Assembly: GCA_050084985.1 (NCBI GenBank)
Contig: JBITNC010000002.1
Coordinates: forward strand, 22,816,001 to 22,880,000
Length of the DNA: 64,000 bases
From: Nageia nagi
Lineage: Eukaryota > Pinophyta
Reading direction: 5' to 3'
The notes under the pieces were generated by a model. That model was not told the DNA's origin, searched no databases, and saw only the letters and a list, made by a program, of their open reading frames with translations. Both the position numbers and the translations under genes were made by a program. Shown piece by piece: positions 1-11,447 of this stretch. Each line of letters starts with the position of its first letter. Position 1 is the stretch's first letter.

Positions 1-754
1 CTGAATTAGACACCTCAGCATGAGAAGTCGTATCCTCAGGAAGTTCATTGAACTTGACATCCCTAGAAATAAAGACTGTTTTATGGGATGAGGAGTAGAG
101 TCTGTAACCTCTATGCTGATTATCATACCCCATAAAGATGCATTTTTCTGATCTTTTATCTAGCTTCTTTCTTTTCTCTGAGGTAATGAAGGCAAATGCA
201 TCACAACTAAAGACCCTGAAGTGTGAGATGTTAGGTTTCTTTCCTGTCCATGCTTCATACAGAGTTTTTCCTTCAACTGCTTTAGGAGGACACCTATTTA
301 GGGTGTGAATAGCAATGTGAACAGCTTCTCTCCATAAGAAACTAGGAAGGTTACCCAACATGCATCTTGCCATTTCCATAATGGTGCGATTCTTCCTTTC
401 AACAACTCCATTTTGTTGAGGGGTGTAAGGGATTGTGAATTGCCACTTGATCCCATGTTTAACACAATAGTCGTTAAACTCATTGCTATTATACTCACCC
501 CCATTATCAGATCTCAGCATTTTGATCTTAAAATCAGTTTGATTTTCAACAAGTGCCTTGAAGTCTTTAAATCGGTCAAAAGTTTGATCCTTATGCTTAA
601 GTAGATAACCAAATGTCATCCTACTGAAGTCATCAATGAAGGTCAGAACATAAGAAGCTCCCCCTAGAGACTTAGTCTGAAATGGACCCATCAAATCTGA
701 ATGCACTAGCTGAAGAGGATGAGTAGCCCGAGTTGCCTTATCTTTTTCAAACTT
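1..754 (-). CDS. Element A integrase core, partial
   Basis: The minus-strand frame is open from 754 to the window edge. It shows the copia integrase core in order: the first Asp in HSDLMGPF (about 680), FIDDFSRMT, the second Asp in LRSDNGGEY (about 505), the Glu in GVVERKNRTIMEMAR (about 395), then the downstream blocks KKPNISHFRVF and MGYDNQHRGYRLY. The DD35E triad looks intact. This enzyme would join retrotransposon cDNA to host DNA. It is separated from the upstream part of the polyprotein by one TAA stop at 755-757, which corresponds to a leucine codon in the related element B. Confidence 0.85.
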
Positions 755-1057
755 TTACCTATTCATCTTTCCTAGAATGCACCTTTCACAAAGACCAATT
801 GTGGGTGAAATATTAGGTAAACCTTCCACAAGTTCTTGATTTTTCATATCTTGAATATTGTTATGGTTAAGGTGCCCTAATCGTGGATGCCAAAGATTAC
901 CTTTTGAACACACATTTGTAGCAAGACAAATTTTCGAAGGTACTTGATCCATAATATAAAGGTCATCCTTTACTGATCCTTTCATCAAAGTGGCAAGTCC
1001 TTTCTTAACACACCAGGAGTGTGAGGTAAACTCAAATGAGCATCCTTTCCTTGTAAT
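755..1057 (-). CDS. Element A GAG-pre-integrase segment, bounded by stops
   Basis: This is the same frame as the gag-protease ORF upstream. It contains KDDLYIMDQ, then the zinc-finger-like block LWHPRLGHLN...LCERCILGK, an H-H-C-C arrangement typical of the copia integrase N-terminus. A TAA at 1,058-1,060 precedes it and a TAA at 755-757 ends it. It is part of the element A polyprotein, not a separate gene. Confidence 0.8.
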   Translation of the reverse strand: MTRKGCSFEFTSHSWCVKKGLATLMKGSVKDDLYIMDQVPSKICLATNVCSKGNLWHPRLGHLNHNNIQDMKNQELVEGLPNISPTIGLCERCILGKMNR

Positions 1058-2212
1058 CTAAATTACAGAGATAAGATTCATCCTTAGCTTAGACACATAA
1101 AAGACATTATCAAGCGCCTTTCCATGAATCTTCACATTCCCTATTCCTTGAACATCAAGGACTGTATTATCACCTATCACAACTGTATCCTTGTTGTACT
1201 TATGAAAAATTTTCAAACTTATCCTTTTCATAAACATGTGATTAGTGCATCCTGAATCAATAATCCAATCATTTGAAATAGTTTGAGTCATTGAGTAGTA
1301 GGCAACAGTAGCAGCATGCTTGTTCTTCTTTTTATTATTGAAATTTCTCACATTTACATTTCCCTTGCCTTTTTGAGCAAATTTCTTTTTGCGATAATCA
1401 TACTCTTTGTGCCCAAAGATGCCACAAAAGTTACAATTTCCATCAAACTTTTCCTGCGGTGTTGGTTTGCTTGATCCAACTTTGTCATTCCTTTGCTTGA
1501 AGTTACCATGCTTCCTGATGGTAGATGAGGATTTGTTATCTTTGAATTTATAATGTTTGAATGTATTCTTGAAAGGAGTTTTGGTTGCTCCTAGAGCAAT
1601 GTTATTATCCTTTGGAGAAATGTTCAACATTTTCTTGTTCAAAGTTTCCTTATGCTTCAGAAGGAGTCTAGAAAGGTTGTCAAGAGAGATGACATCTTCT
1701 TCATCATCGAGCCTAGTCTCCATAACTGTGACAAAGTTACTGAACTTTGTAGAGAGGCTTTGAAAAATGATAAAGACCATGAACTCATCATTGATCCAAT
1801 TGCACCCACAGCCAACCAATTGTGTCCTGAGGTCAATGATTTTATTCAAGTAGATTGAGGTGCTTTCATCTTCACCTTGATGATATTGCAATAACTTTTG
1901 TAGAATGGTGAACCTTCTTGAAAATTTGGACCCAAGGTAAATTTTCTTTAGTCTATCCCAAGCTTTTTTTGCTGATGTTGAGGAAGAGATCATGAGAAGG
2001 ATGTCATCTGAAACTGCACGATAGATCATAGAAGTTGCTAACTCATTCTTTGAGTTGTAAATTTCAAGGGCCTTCTCATCTGTAGGAGCGACTAGATCTT
2101 CATTTACTGTCTGCCATAGCTTCCTTGCCTGTAACTTAGCTCTCATATGAGGTTCCCATATACCGAAGTTGGAACCATCGAGTATGTGCTTGGGTATGAA
2201 GGTTTCAACCAT
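1058..2212 (-). CDS. Element A gag-protease polyprotein segment
   Basis: I choose the Met at 2,212 (MVETFIPKHILDGSNF) because copia gag proteins usually begin just before the substrate-like block L-G-NF-W; an upstream Met at 2,284 is in frame. The order is a UBN2-type gag (FGIWEPHMRAKL, then KIYLGSKFSRRFTILQKL), a basic linker, a CCHC-type knuckle CNFCGIFGHKEYDYRKK in which the last Cys is Tyr, then the aspartic protease motif DWIIDSGCTNHMF with the catalytic DSG kept. Gag would form the particle and the protease would cut the polyprotein. It ends at a TAA that interrupts an otherwise continuous pol frame. Confidence 0.85.
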   Translation of the reverse strand: MVETFIPKHILDGSNFGIWEPHMRAKLQARKLWQTVNEDLVAPTDEKALEIYNSKNELATSMIYRAVSDDILLMISSSTSAKKAWDRLKKIYLGSKFSRRFTILQKLLQYHQGEDESTSIYLNKIIDLRTQLVGCGCNWINDEFMVFIIFQSLSTKFSNFVTVMETRLDDEEDVISLDNLSRLLLKHKETLNKKMLNISPKDNNIALGATKTPFKNTFKHYKFKDNKSSSTIRKHGNFKQRNDKVGSSKPTPQEKFDGNCNFCGIFGHKEYDYRKKKFAQKGKGNVNVRNFNNKKKNKHAATVAYYSMTQTISNDWIIDSGCTNHMFMKRISLKIFHKYNKDTVVIGDNTVLDVQGIGNVKIHGKALDNVFYVSKLRMNLISVI

Positions 2213-5200
2213 TGTCTGTACAAAAGTAAATATGCAATAAGAATGCAAAAATTTTACAAGTTTCCATCTATACAAATCAAACATAAGTAAACATGTCCCA
2301 CATGTGCAAACTTATAAACCACGATCCGTAGAGGAATAAAGTTGGGGTTATTTTCTTGTATAGAATTAGGCCTTCACCTGGATGCCTACAAGATGGAGCC
2401 CAGGTACTACCAATCCTCAACCAGTTCACCTTGGTCAGTAATATACTCTCACAAGGAGAAGTACCAACTATTTTCCAAGTATCCAACGTATTTTGGACCG
2501 GCTATTTTAATTATCTTGATTAAGGTTTTCAGTTTTCCTCCTAGGTTATCAGAATAATCCCTGAATGGACGTGCGAACATGTGGTATCACTACACACATG
2601 CCTGTCCACCTAATAGAGTTATGTCCAATCCAACAGAGGTATTAGGGGAAATTAAGACGGACTTACCACCACTTGGGTCTTCGGACTAAAAGGGCTCCAG
2701 TATGCCCTGTCCTCACCTTGTGGCTCCCCAAACAAGTCATGTTGTGGAAGAATACATGCGGATGTGTTCATTTTAGGGGTTACTTTCAATATTTGCATTT
2801 TGCAAGTATAAGCAAATTATGCAAAAAATATAAAGTAAAGTAAAATTGCATCATCCATACGAGCTTGAAAAAACTTTAAAAAGTCCAATGGGTTTTGTAC
2901 TAACCCCTAAAGGACTTTTTTATATTTTGTATATTTTGCTCAATTTATTCAAGCACTTAATGAATTAAAAAAGAACTAAGTCCTACTTAGCATTTAATTC
3001 ATAACATGCATTATTTCATGACTTAAAAAAAATTAAGTAATCATGCATCATGCATTATTTAACTTAAAAATTTAAGTCCTAAGCATATTTTATTTTTCAA
3101 ACAAGATAAAGATACATGCATCATAAGTCTAGCATGCAAGATCTAGATAAGGTTTACAAGATAAAGAGACATATATCACAAGTCTAGCATGCAAGATCTA
3201 GATAAAATTTAAGTAAAAATTATACCAATTCCCCCCTTTTCACTTAAAGTTTTATCCCTAAAAAAAAAAAAAAAAAAACTTGTATGCTAAGACTTGTCTT
3301 ATAAGTATGCATTTTAAGTAAAAAAAATTCCCTTATTTATTAAAAAAAAATAGCATACTTAGACTAAATTACTATGCTTAGAGAGAAAAAAATGCTAAGA
3401 GGTTAGCATTCTAGAAATTGCATATGCACCTTAGTAAATTAAACATGCAATATAAAAAATATTCTAAGCATTTTTTTTTTTTAATAAGCTAAGTTTTAAC
3501 TTAAAATAAGTTAAAAATATTCACCACTTCATGCATTAAATAGAAAAAGGAGACCCATACCCCTACTTCATGCATTTTAATGCTTCTCCTACCAAAGCTT
3601 TTCCAAATAACAAAAAATACTCTAAGTCAAAAACAAATAAATGCTTTTGGTAAAAAAGTGATGGCTCCTTCCCTTACCAAGAAGGAGAATACGTTGGAAT
3701 TTCATGTGCATGTAAGGAAGGTGAAAAATAGTCAACAAAAAATTAATACTCAAGGGGTTTGGTTGGGTCCTTAAGACTTAGGTAAAAAATTAAATCCCCT
3801 TTCTACTTGGTAAAACAAAAATAAATGCATGTTTGTTCTTAAGAAATGACCCCCCCTTTTTCTTTTGCCAAGAAGAGCACGTTGCTTGTGGAGGAGCATA
3901 GAAAGAAGGTAAAAATGGTCAACAAGAATTAATGCTCAATAAGAAAGGAAGGAGTACACGTAGGTTTCAATTAATGGTGAGATGGAAGAGGAGACTTGTG
4001 CAGGAGGCTGGCGTAAGAGAAGAGGAGCGCAAGAGGAGAGGGAGGAGAGTGCAGGGAGACCACCGTCTGCACATGGAGGGAGACCAGGAGAGAGTAGGCT
4101 ACGAGCTGGAGGTCGTCAATTGGCAGGAGGCTGCAGGGAAGGCAGGTCAGACATGCGGGAGGGTCCTGCATGCTCGCGCTTTGTAGCAGCCTGTGAGGCA
4201 TCTACACATCATGGGTTTGACTTGGTGGACGTCGATGGTGAGGGAGGAAGAGGGTGAAGACACAGTTGGTGAGTGAAGAGGTTGAGGTGTCAAAGAGTTT
4301 TCAGTCACTGTTTAAGCTCTCCTAACCTGTCAGACTTTCAACGTATCTATTTTATGCATATTCTTCGATCATTGCTGGGAATGAGACTGGTGAGGGAGGA
4401 GGCTATGCGGTCTACAACATGCACCGTGTGAAACACGTCACTGACCCATTCAACATTTCCATTTTTATGTTTATCCTACGATACTACTTAGAGACCCGTA
4501 GAGAGAGGATGCGGATTGAGGAGAACACAGAGGAGAAATTGTTAGTTTGAGGGTGAAAGCAGAGTTTCAAACTCAATGCCTTTGGTCATGCATGGTCAGA
4601 GTAGGCTTGGCAATGGTGCTACGACATCCACCACGAGTCCAACGTGGACAAATTCGTTTCCATGTCAGATGCCTCCGCCCTTGACATTTCACTACACGTC
4701 GTAACCCATCTCCGAGCATGAGGTCATCCTCAATGCTGAAGGCTCACGTTTCTGGCGAGGCAATTTTGTCAAACAATTTACAGACCTCCAATTTGTTACT
4801 TGACCAAAAAAAATTATAATTTTTGAACAATATATTATATATAAAAAGAATATTTTCTTTCAAAAAATTCAACCTTAAACTATTGCTCTTCTTCCTCAAG
4901 GAAAAATTCAAACTTTGAATTAGTTTGAGAGCTGCCTCTTTAATTGGCATAAAGAAATATTGCAATTATTATATATATATATACTAATCTCTTAAAAAAA
5001 TGCACACTAGAGGTTAAAAGTATTATATTTCTATTTTTAGCCCTCCTTTTTTTTTCAAAAAAAATAAATGAACTTTCACTTGTGTTTACTTTAAACAAGA
5101 AAAGTAAACCTCAAGTAATTAGTTGCTACTAACAAACAAAATGTTAGTAAAAATACTTGCATTGCATAGTATCCTCTTAAAAAAAAGGTATATCATGTAT

Positions 5201-5520
5201 TAAGCATTTTGTAAAAAAAATGCGACTAACATAAGAGGTTAGCAAAAAAATTGCTTGCATTGCCAATTTTGATCATATTTTGCAAAAAATAAGCTCCAAT
5301 ATCTCACAAAATATGTTAGTTTCTAATGCAATAATCCATAAGATAACCAAATGAGGAGGAAATTTATACCTTCTCTTAAAATTTACCTCACCAATGGGGT
5401 GTAAGATGAGGAATGAAGAAGGATGAAGAACCTCCAAAATGTAGAAGAAGAGCTTTCACACCAAAGGAATGAAGAAGGATGAAGAACCTCCAAGATGTAG
5501 AAGAAGAGCTTCCACACCAA
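2213..5520 (-). repeat. Element A leader, non-coding
   Basis: This 3.3-kb stretch lies between the primer-binding site and gag. It holds AT-rich sequence with several A and T homopolymers and a GC-richer, purine-rich island at about 3,930-4,260 whose open frames look like composition artefacts. The part at about 2,340-2,780 reappears in inverted orientation at about 6,900-7,320 in element B, which shows A and B are one family. A 54-bp duplication (GAAGGATGAAGAACCTCC...) lies at about 5,415-5,520 beside the primer site. I see no host gene here. Confidence 0.6.
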
Positions 5521-5535
5521 GCTCTAGATACCAAT
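5521..5535 (-). other. Primer-binding site of element A
   Basis: Read on the minus strand directly after the LTR end (..CTCTCA), the sequence is ATTGGTATCTAGAGC. This matches the plant copia site complementary to initiator tRNA-Met (TGGTATCAGAGC) with one inserted T. It fixes the orientation of element A and the 3' boundary of its 5' LTR. Confidence 0.8.
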
Positions 5536-5996
5536 TGAGAGAATTAGCACTACTCTAATCCTCAAGGTCCAAGACTAGGAAACTCAATCACACAAGATAA
5601 CACAAGTGTAATGTGGTTCCTCCCTCCTTGGGAGTACATCCACAACTAGTATCTCAATTCTCAAGTATGCCCCTCTTACAACAATTCTCTTCCTCTCTCC
5701 TACACAAACTAGTAGAGTAATCTTACTCCAAAACTTAGATATGTTACAAGAGGAGAGGCCCTCTATTTATAGCTTGAGAGCACCTCCCTAACCTCCCTTT
5801 AACCCAAGGGTAAGGTTAGGGTTACAATAAATGTGTGACCTAACTTTAACCTACTAACTAACCCCATGGTTAGGTCAAAGTCCACACATAATAAAGAATT
5901 CAATTAATCCCTTAAGGTATCTACATATCCTTTAAGTGATTAATTTAACTTACAAGGAGTTTAGATATTCACAATATTTCATTACAAATTCTAACA
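5536..5996 (-). repeat. 5' LTR of element A
   Basis: On the minus strand it starts TGTTAGAATTTG and ends TTCTCTCA, 461 bp, with TG..CA termini and an adjoining tRNA-Met primer site. It contains a TATAAATAG-type box (about 5,762-5,770). It resembles the element B LTR loosely, sharing CTTGTGTTATCTTGTG and the CTCTCA end. Confidence 0.85.
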
Positions 5997-6079
5997 TTTC
6001 TGTAGTGTGCTAAGGTTTATGCATATGAAAGCTTGAGAGAGAGCTTATGAAAAACTAGAGATATTTTGCATTTGGGTTG
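5997..6079 (+). repeat. Fragment of element C 5' LTR between elements A and B
   Basis: The 83 bp match the 3' LTR of element C at about 14,705-14,790 (shared blocks include TTTCTGTAGT and GAAAGCTTGAGAGAGAG). It is therefore the piece of C's 5' LTR left between the two later insertions; the rest lies at 12,640-12,753 and to the left of the window. Confidence 0.8.
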
Positions 6080-6579
6080 TGTTGGAATGTATAATGCATT
6101 ATTAAAAAGGTTATGTAATAATCTTCTATGTAAGTTCACTAATACTTAAGGGTATCATTTGATACCTTAAGTATTTAAGTAAATATGATAATGTAACTTG
6201 TCTTACACTCCTTGTCATGAGCATGCCTATTAGGTAAAAGGATGTGCATGTCATACTTTTGTACATTGGATAAAAGGGTGATCCAAAGAGGCATTTTGGC
6301 CTATAAATAGAAGGCTCCCTTTTTGTGATCACACACCAATTTGTGGAGTAAAGCTATGTTATAGGATAGTGTTTAGAAGATGAGTTAGGAGAATTGTAAG
6401 ATATTCATGTTTGTGTTTGAAGAAAGATCTAGTTAATGGATGTACTCCTAGTTGGAGAAACCACTTACATCTTGTGTTATCTTTGTGAGATTGCTTTATG
6501 AGTTTGTTATATGTGTATTGTGAGCTTTCATATGATCTTAGGAGTTTAGAGTTGTTCATGTTATAGTTCATATCTCTCA
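6080..6579 (+). repeat. 5' LTR of element B
   Basis: It starts TGTTGGAATG and ends ATATCTCTCA. It has a TATAAATAG box at about 6,302-6,310. It diverges clearly from the 3' copy at 12,150-12,639 (dozens of substitutions and small indels), so the insertion is old. It points away from the 5' LTR of element A only 83 bp to the left. Confidence 0.9.
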
Positions 6580-7500
6580 TTTAAATTTAAGCATTGCATG
6601 CGAAGAATGACTTATGCAAAATAAGCAAATAATATATATTGACTTAATTTTTTTAAGCTATGGAATGATGCATAAATTCTTAAGTTATATTTCTTTATGC
6701 AAGAATGGAATGAACTTATACAAATAAGGAATGTTGTAAAGATGTCCTTTAAGAGTTGGTAAACAAAACCCATTGGACACTTAGGTTTCAAATTTTTGAA
6801 TGGATGATATTTTTATTTATGCTCTTTACTTTATGTTTCATTTTTTATGCAAACAAAAATACAAACATTAATATGAGTAACCTCTAAAATAAACACATCC
6901 GCACATACATTTCGTAACATGACTTATTTGAAGAGCCATGAGGTGAGGATAGGTGGACTGGATCCTTTAAGTCTAACAATCCAAATGATGAAAAATCTAT
7001 ACTTCTCAATTGCCCCTAAGTCCTCTGTTGGTCTGAACATAACTTCAATAGGTGAACAGGCATGTGTGTAGTGATACCACATGTCTGCATGTCCATTTAA
7101 GGATTATCTTGATAACCTAGGAGGATAACTTGAAACCAAATCAAGATTAATAATTTGGTCAATCCAATAAACATCATAACCTTGAAAAATAGTAAGTACT
7201 CCTTGTGAGAGTATAAAACTAACCAAGGCGAACTAGTTAAGGATTGGTAGTACTTGGGCTCCTTTTTTGTAGGCATCCATGTGAAGGCCTAATTTTAGAC
7301 AAGAAAACAAACCTCAACAATGTCACTACATCTACAGTTCTTGAGATAAGAAATGTATTTGAGTACATGAATTATTATTTGAGTTGTAAAACATTTACAC
7401 TAGTGAAACAAATCATGCATGTCTTTTGTGTTAAAATTAACATGTATTTTTTACTTATTTAAAACTTAAAATGTTGTTAACCACATGCTTATTATTTTTC
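6580..7500 (+). repeat. Element B leader
   Basis: This is non-coding. About 6,900-7,320 is the reverse-complement counterpart of the element A leader at about 2,340-2,780. The expected primer-binding site right after the LTR is absent (TTTAAATTTAAGC instead), which suggests a deletion at the LTR junction. Confidence 0.6.
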
Positions 7501-7514
7501 ACATTCTTATGTAG

Positions 7515-8690
7515 CAAATGGGAGAATCCTTTATACCCAAACACATTCTTGACAGTTTCAACTTTACGATTTGGGAATCTTGAATGAAAGTTAAGTTGCA
7601 GGTAAGGAAGCTTTGGCAAACAATAAATGAGAACCTTGTACCTCCTCCAGATAAGAAAAGCACTAGAGGTTTACAACATGAAAAATGAGTTGGCAACCTC
7701 CATGATTTACTGTGTAGTTTTAGATGATGTGCTCCTGATGATTTTCTCTTCAACCTTGATGAAGAAAGCTTAGGATAAGCTTATGAAAATCTACCTTAGT
7801 TCAAAATTTTCAAAAAGGTTTACCATTCTTCAAAAGTTACTTCAATCTTGTCAAGGGGAAGATGAAAATGTTGCCATATACTTGAATAAAATCATTAACC
7901 TAAGGACCCAACTTATTACTTGTGGGTGCAATTGGATCAATGATGAGTTCATGGTCTTCATCATTCTTCAAAGTTTGAAAACTTTGTAATAGTTATGGAA
8001 ACAAAGCTTGATGATGATGATGAAGTCTTCTCTTTTGAGAACCTTTCTAGACACCTTTTGAAGCATGAGAAAACCCTTAACAATAAGGTGTTGATTTCTT
8101 TTTCTAAGAATAATAATGTTGCTCTTGGAGTAACCAAAATTTCTTTCAAGAAGTTCAACCATCAAAAGAAATCTTATCCTTCTCTTCAAAAGGTTTGAAA
8201 AAAGGGGCAATGGCTACAACAACAGCAAGAAAATAGAAATAACCACAACAGCAAGAACAACGGTAACAACAACCACTTCAAGCAAAGATATGAAAAAAAT
8301 AAATCAAACAATCCATATCATAAGAAAAAGTTTTATGGAAATTGTAACTATTATGGTATCCAAGGTCATAAAAAAATTAATTGCTACAAAAAGAAAAGAG
8401 ATGAAAATAACAAAGGCATTGGAAATGTAAAGAACTTCAAAGGAAAGAAAAATATTCAAGCTAATTTTGCTACAGCTCTCTACTCCTTGTTTCACTCTTT
8501 TTTATCTAATTGGATTGTTAATTCTAGTTGTACTAATCACCTATGCTTTGAAAAGAAAAATTTTGAGAACTTTCACAAGTACAGAAAAGATGCGGTTGTG
8601 ATAAGTGATAAATCTTCCCTTGAAGTCCATAGAATTGAGAGTGTGTTGATTCATAGAAAGGTTCTTGATAATGTGCTCTATGTTTAAAAG
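7515..8690 (+). pseudogene. Element B gag and protease remnant
   Basis: Gag blocks parallel element A: KIYLSSKFSKRFTILQKLLQ at about 7,783, the GCNWINDEFMVF block at about 7,923, a basic Asn/Lys-rich linker, then a knuckle CNYYGIQGHKKINCYKK at about 8,343 in which the second Cys is Tyr. The protease motif is NWIVNSSCTNH, so the catalytic DSG has become NSS. Several stops and frameshifts interrupt the frame. Confidence 0.82.
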
Positions 8691-8699
8691 CTTAGGATG

Positions 8700-9780
8700 A
8701 ACCTTCTCTTCATGATCCAAGTTGCTAGAAAAGGGTACTCTTTTGAGTATGACTCAATTCTGGTGCATTAAGAAACAACTTACCATATTGGTTGAAGGAT
8801 CAGTGAAAGATGATCTCTACATTATGGATCAAGTTCTATCATATATGTGTCTTACTACAAATGTGTGTTCTAGAGGCAATCTTTGACACCAATGTTTAGG
8901 GCACCTTAACCATAAGAGTATTCAAATCATGAAAGACTAAGAACTTATGGAAGGTTTGCCTTCAATTTCTCCTTCGAATGGTCTATGTGAGAAGTGCATT
9001 TTTGGTAAGATGCATAGATTAAAATTTTAAAAAGATAAGGCAACAAGAGCATCTCAACCTCGTCAACTTATGCATTCAGATTTGATGGGTCCATTTCAGA
9101 CTAAGTCGCTTGGAGGAGCATCTTACATTTTGATCTTCATTGATGACTTTAGCAAGATGACCTTTAAGTATCTACTTGAGCACAAGGATCAAACCTTTGA
9201 GAGTTTTAAAGTTTTTAAGGCCTTTGTTGGGAATCAAACTAACCTTAAAATCAAGATGTTGAGATCTAATAATGAGAAAGAATATAATAGTAATGAGTTC
9301 AATGACTATTATGCTAAGTATAGAATTAACACACAGTTTACGATTCCTTACATTTCTCAGTAGAACGATATTATCGAAAGAAAAATAGAATAATTATGGA
9401 GATGGTTAGATGCATGTTGGGTAATCTTCCTAGTTTTTTATAGGGTGAAGCTGTAAGCACTACTATTTACACCTTGAATAGGTGTTCTACAAAAGTTATT
9501 CTAGGTAAAACTCCTTTTGAGGCATGGTTAAGAAGAAAACCTAACATTTCTCACCTTAGAATATTTGGTTGTGAAGCATTCTTCTACATTATTTCTAAGA
9601 AAAAGAAGTTAGATAAAAAGGCTGAAAATGCTCTTTATGGGTTATGACAGTCAACATAGAGGCTACAGGCTCAACTCTTCATCCTACAAAGTCATATTTG
9701 TTTCAAGGGATGTCAAGTTCAATGAACATCCTAAAGAATCTACTTCTAATGAGGATGTTGATGATCTAGAGGATTCTTTA
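8700..9780 (+). pseudogene. Element B GAG-pre-integrase and integrase remnant
   Basis: After LGHLNHKSIQ and LCEKCIFGKMHR comes the integrase core HSDLMGPFQTKSLGGASY at about 9,070. The second Asp of the triad is Asn (LRSNNEKEY) and a stop lies just before NDIIERK. The distal blocks KKPNISHLRIFG and MGYDSQHRGYRLN follow after frameshifts. The integrase cannot be active. Confidence 0.85.
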
Positions 9781-9859
9781 GTTGCACCTAGCTAGTTAGA
9801 TATTGATCTAGACAAGTCACCTTAGAAACAAAATTTTCCAACACAGAGTAACAAGGAGC

Positions 9860-11447
9860 ATGACCTTGAAAAAATCTTTATTTGCTAAGATTGACAACAA
9901 ACATGAGCCCTCAACCTTCAAAGAAGCTTTAAAGCAGGAGTGTTGGATAGAAGCCATGAAAGCGGAGTATGAAGCTCTTATGAAAAATAAAACTTGGGAC
10001 TTGGTTCCTTATCCCAATGAGAAGAACGTGATTAGCAATAAGTAGATCTACAAGGTTAAGTTCAATTCGATTGGAGATATTGAGAAATACAAGGCAAAGT
10101 TAGTAGCCAAAGGTTTCACTTAGAAATACGATGTAGATTATGAGAAAACCTTTACTCCTATGGTAAAGATGCCTACTATCAAGATTATCCTTACTCTCTC
10201 TGCAACTCAAGGATGGAAAGTTTTTCAACTTAATATTAAGAGTGAATTTCTCAATGGTGATTTAGATGTGGAAATCTTCATGAATCAACCAGAAGAGTTT
10301 ATTGTGAAAAGTAAAGAGTTTTTTGTGTAAGCTAAAGAAGTCATTATATGGACTTAAGCAAGCACCTAGAGCTTAATACAAAAAGATTTCAAGGTATTTT
10401 GTAGACATTGGTTTCTCCAATTATTTTTCTGATTCCAACCTATATGTGCTCAATTAGAGAAAAGGCATGGTCTTGATTCTCTTTTATGTGGATGATCTTC
10501 TGATAACTGAAAATAATGATAAAATCATTTAAAAGTGCATATCCAAACTTAAGGTAATATTTGAAATGATTGATATTGATCTCTTGCACTACTATCTTGA
10601 AATGCAATTGTATCAATACAAGGATTGTACTTATCTCAGTCAATCTATATATATATCAGACATCTTGTAGAAGTTTGAAATGGAGTGTAGATATGTTGTA
10701 ATCCTAGTTTCTCCTAAAATCATTGCTTCTTTATGCTCCAACTCTCAGTCAGCTAATGCTACAACTTATAGGTAATTAATTGGTAGTCTTTTATATTTGA
10801 CTATATCCAGGCCAGATATTTCCTTTGCAGTGAATTTGATGGCTCAATTCATACAAAAACTTTATGTTAAGCACTTTAAAGTTGTTAAACAAATCTTGAG
10901 GTATGTTGCAAGGACTAAAGAACTTGCTCTCAAGTATTCTAAGTTACCCTCATTTGTTCTCTCTAGATTCTCAGATTCTGACTATGGGAGAGATAGAGAT
11001 GAAAGGAAATCAACCTCTACGTATGTGTTGAGCATTGGTTCAGGTGCTATCTCTTAAGCTTCCAAGAAGCAGCCTAATATTTCTCTTTCCACCACAAAAG
11101 CCGAATACCGTGCCATGTCTGTTGCAGCCTAGGAAGCTATTTGGCTAAGGCATTTTATGAAAGAAATTAGGTATGAGAAAGGTGGCTCATCATTGATTGC
11201 TTCAGATAATCAGTTGATTATTTCTTTGACTAAAAATCATGTGCTCCATCAGAGAACAAAACATGTAGAAATCCATACCCATTTTATTAGGAAGAAAGTT
11301 CTTGATGGCATCATACACCTGGAGTATTGTCCATCCACCTTGAACTCCATTGATTTGTTCACCAAGCCCCTCCCGGAAGCTCAGTTCTGTAAGCTTAGGG
11401 ATGCTATCAGGTTAGTGAAGTTACCCTCAAGGGGGAGTGAAGTTTGA
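9860..11447 (+). pseudogene. Element B reverse transcriptase and RNase H remnant
   Basis: Reverse transcriptase begins near EALKQECWIEAMKAEYEAL (about 9,921), passes through YKAKLVAKGFT and FQLNIKSEFLNGDL, and keeps the catalytic LILFYVDDLL at about 10,470. RNase H follows: SRPDISFAVNLMAQF (about 10,807), SDSDYGRDRDERKST, TTKAEYRAMS, QRTKHVEIHTHFIR and the end block LFTKPLPEAQF. Many stops and shifts break the frame. A purine tract (CAAGGGGGAGTG) follows at about 11,428, 720 bp before the 3' LTR. Confidence 0.88.

Larger units (their letters stand above)
1..5996 (-). mobile_element. Ty1/copia LTR retrotransposon A, left part outside the window
   Basis: On the minus strand the order is 5' LTR (5,996-5,536), tRNA-iMet type primer site, a long leader, gag-protease (2,212-1,058), GAG-pre-integrase, and the integrase core running off position 1. 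This order (integrase before reverse transcriptase) is the Ty1/copia arrangement. The coding part is one continuous frame from 2,212 to 1 with only two in-frame TAA codons, at 1,058-1,060 and 755-757, so the copy is comparatively young. Its 5' LTR begins directly next to a fragment of element C's LTR, so A is inserted in C. Reverse transcriptase, RNase H and the 3' LTR must lie to the left of the window. Confidence 0.88.

Noticed and set aside
298-504. 68-codon minus-strand frame starting MGVSIIAMSL
   Set aside because: It lies in a different frame from the clear integrase frame of element A and has no motif.
3932-4257. Overlapping Arg/Glu/Gly-rich frames on both strands
   Set aside because: These come from a purine-rich patch in the element A leader. 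Frames overlap on both strands and no domain is seen.
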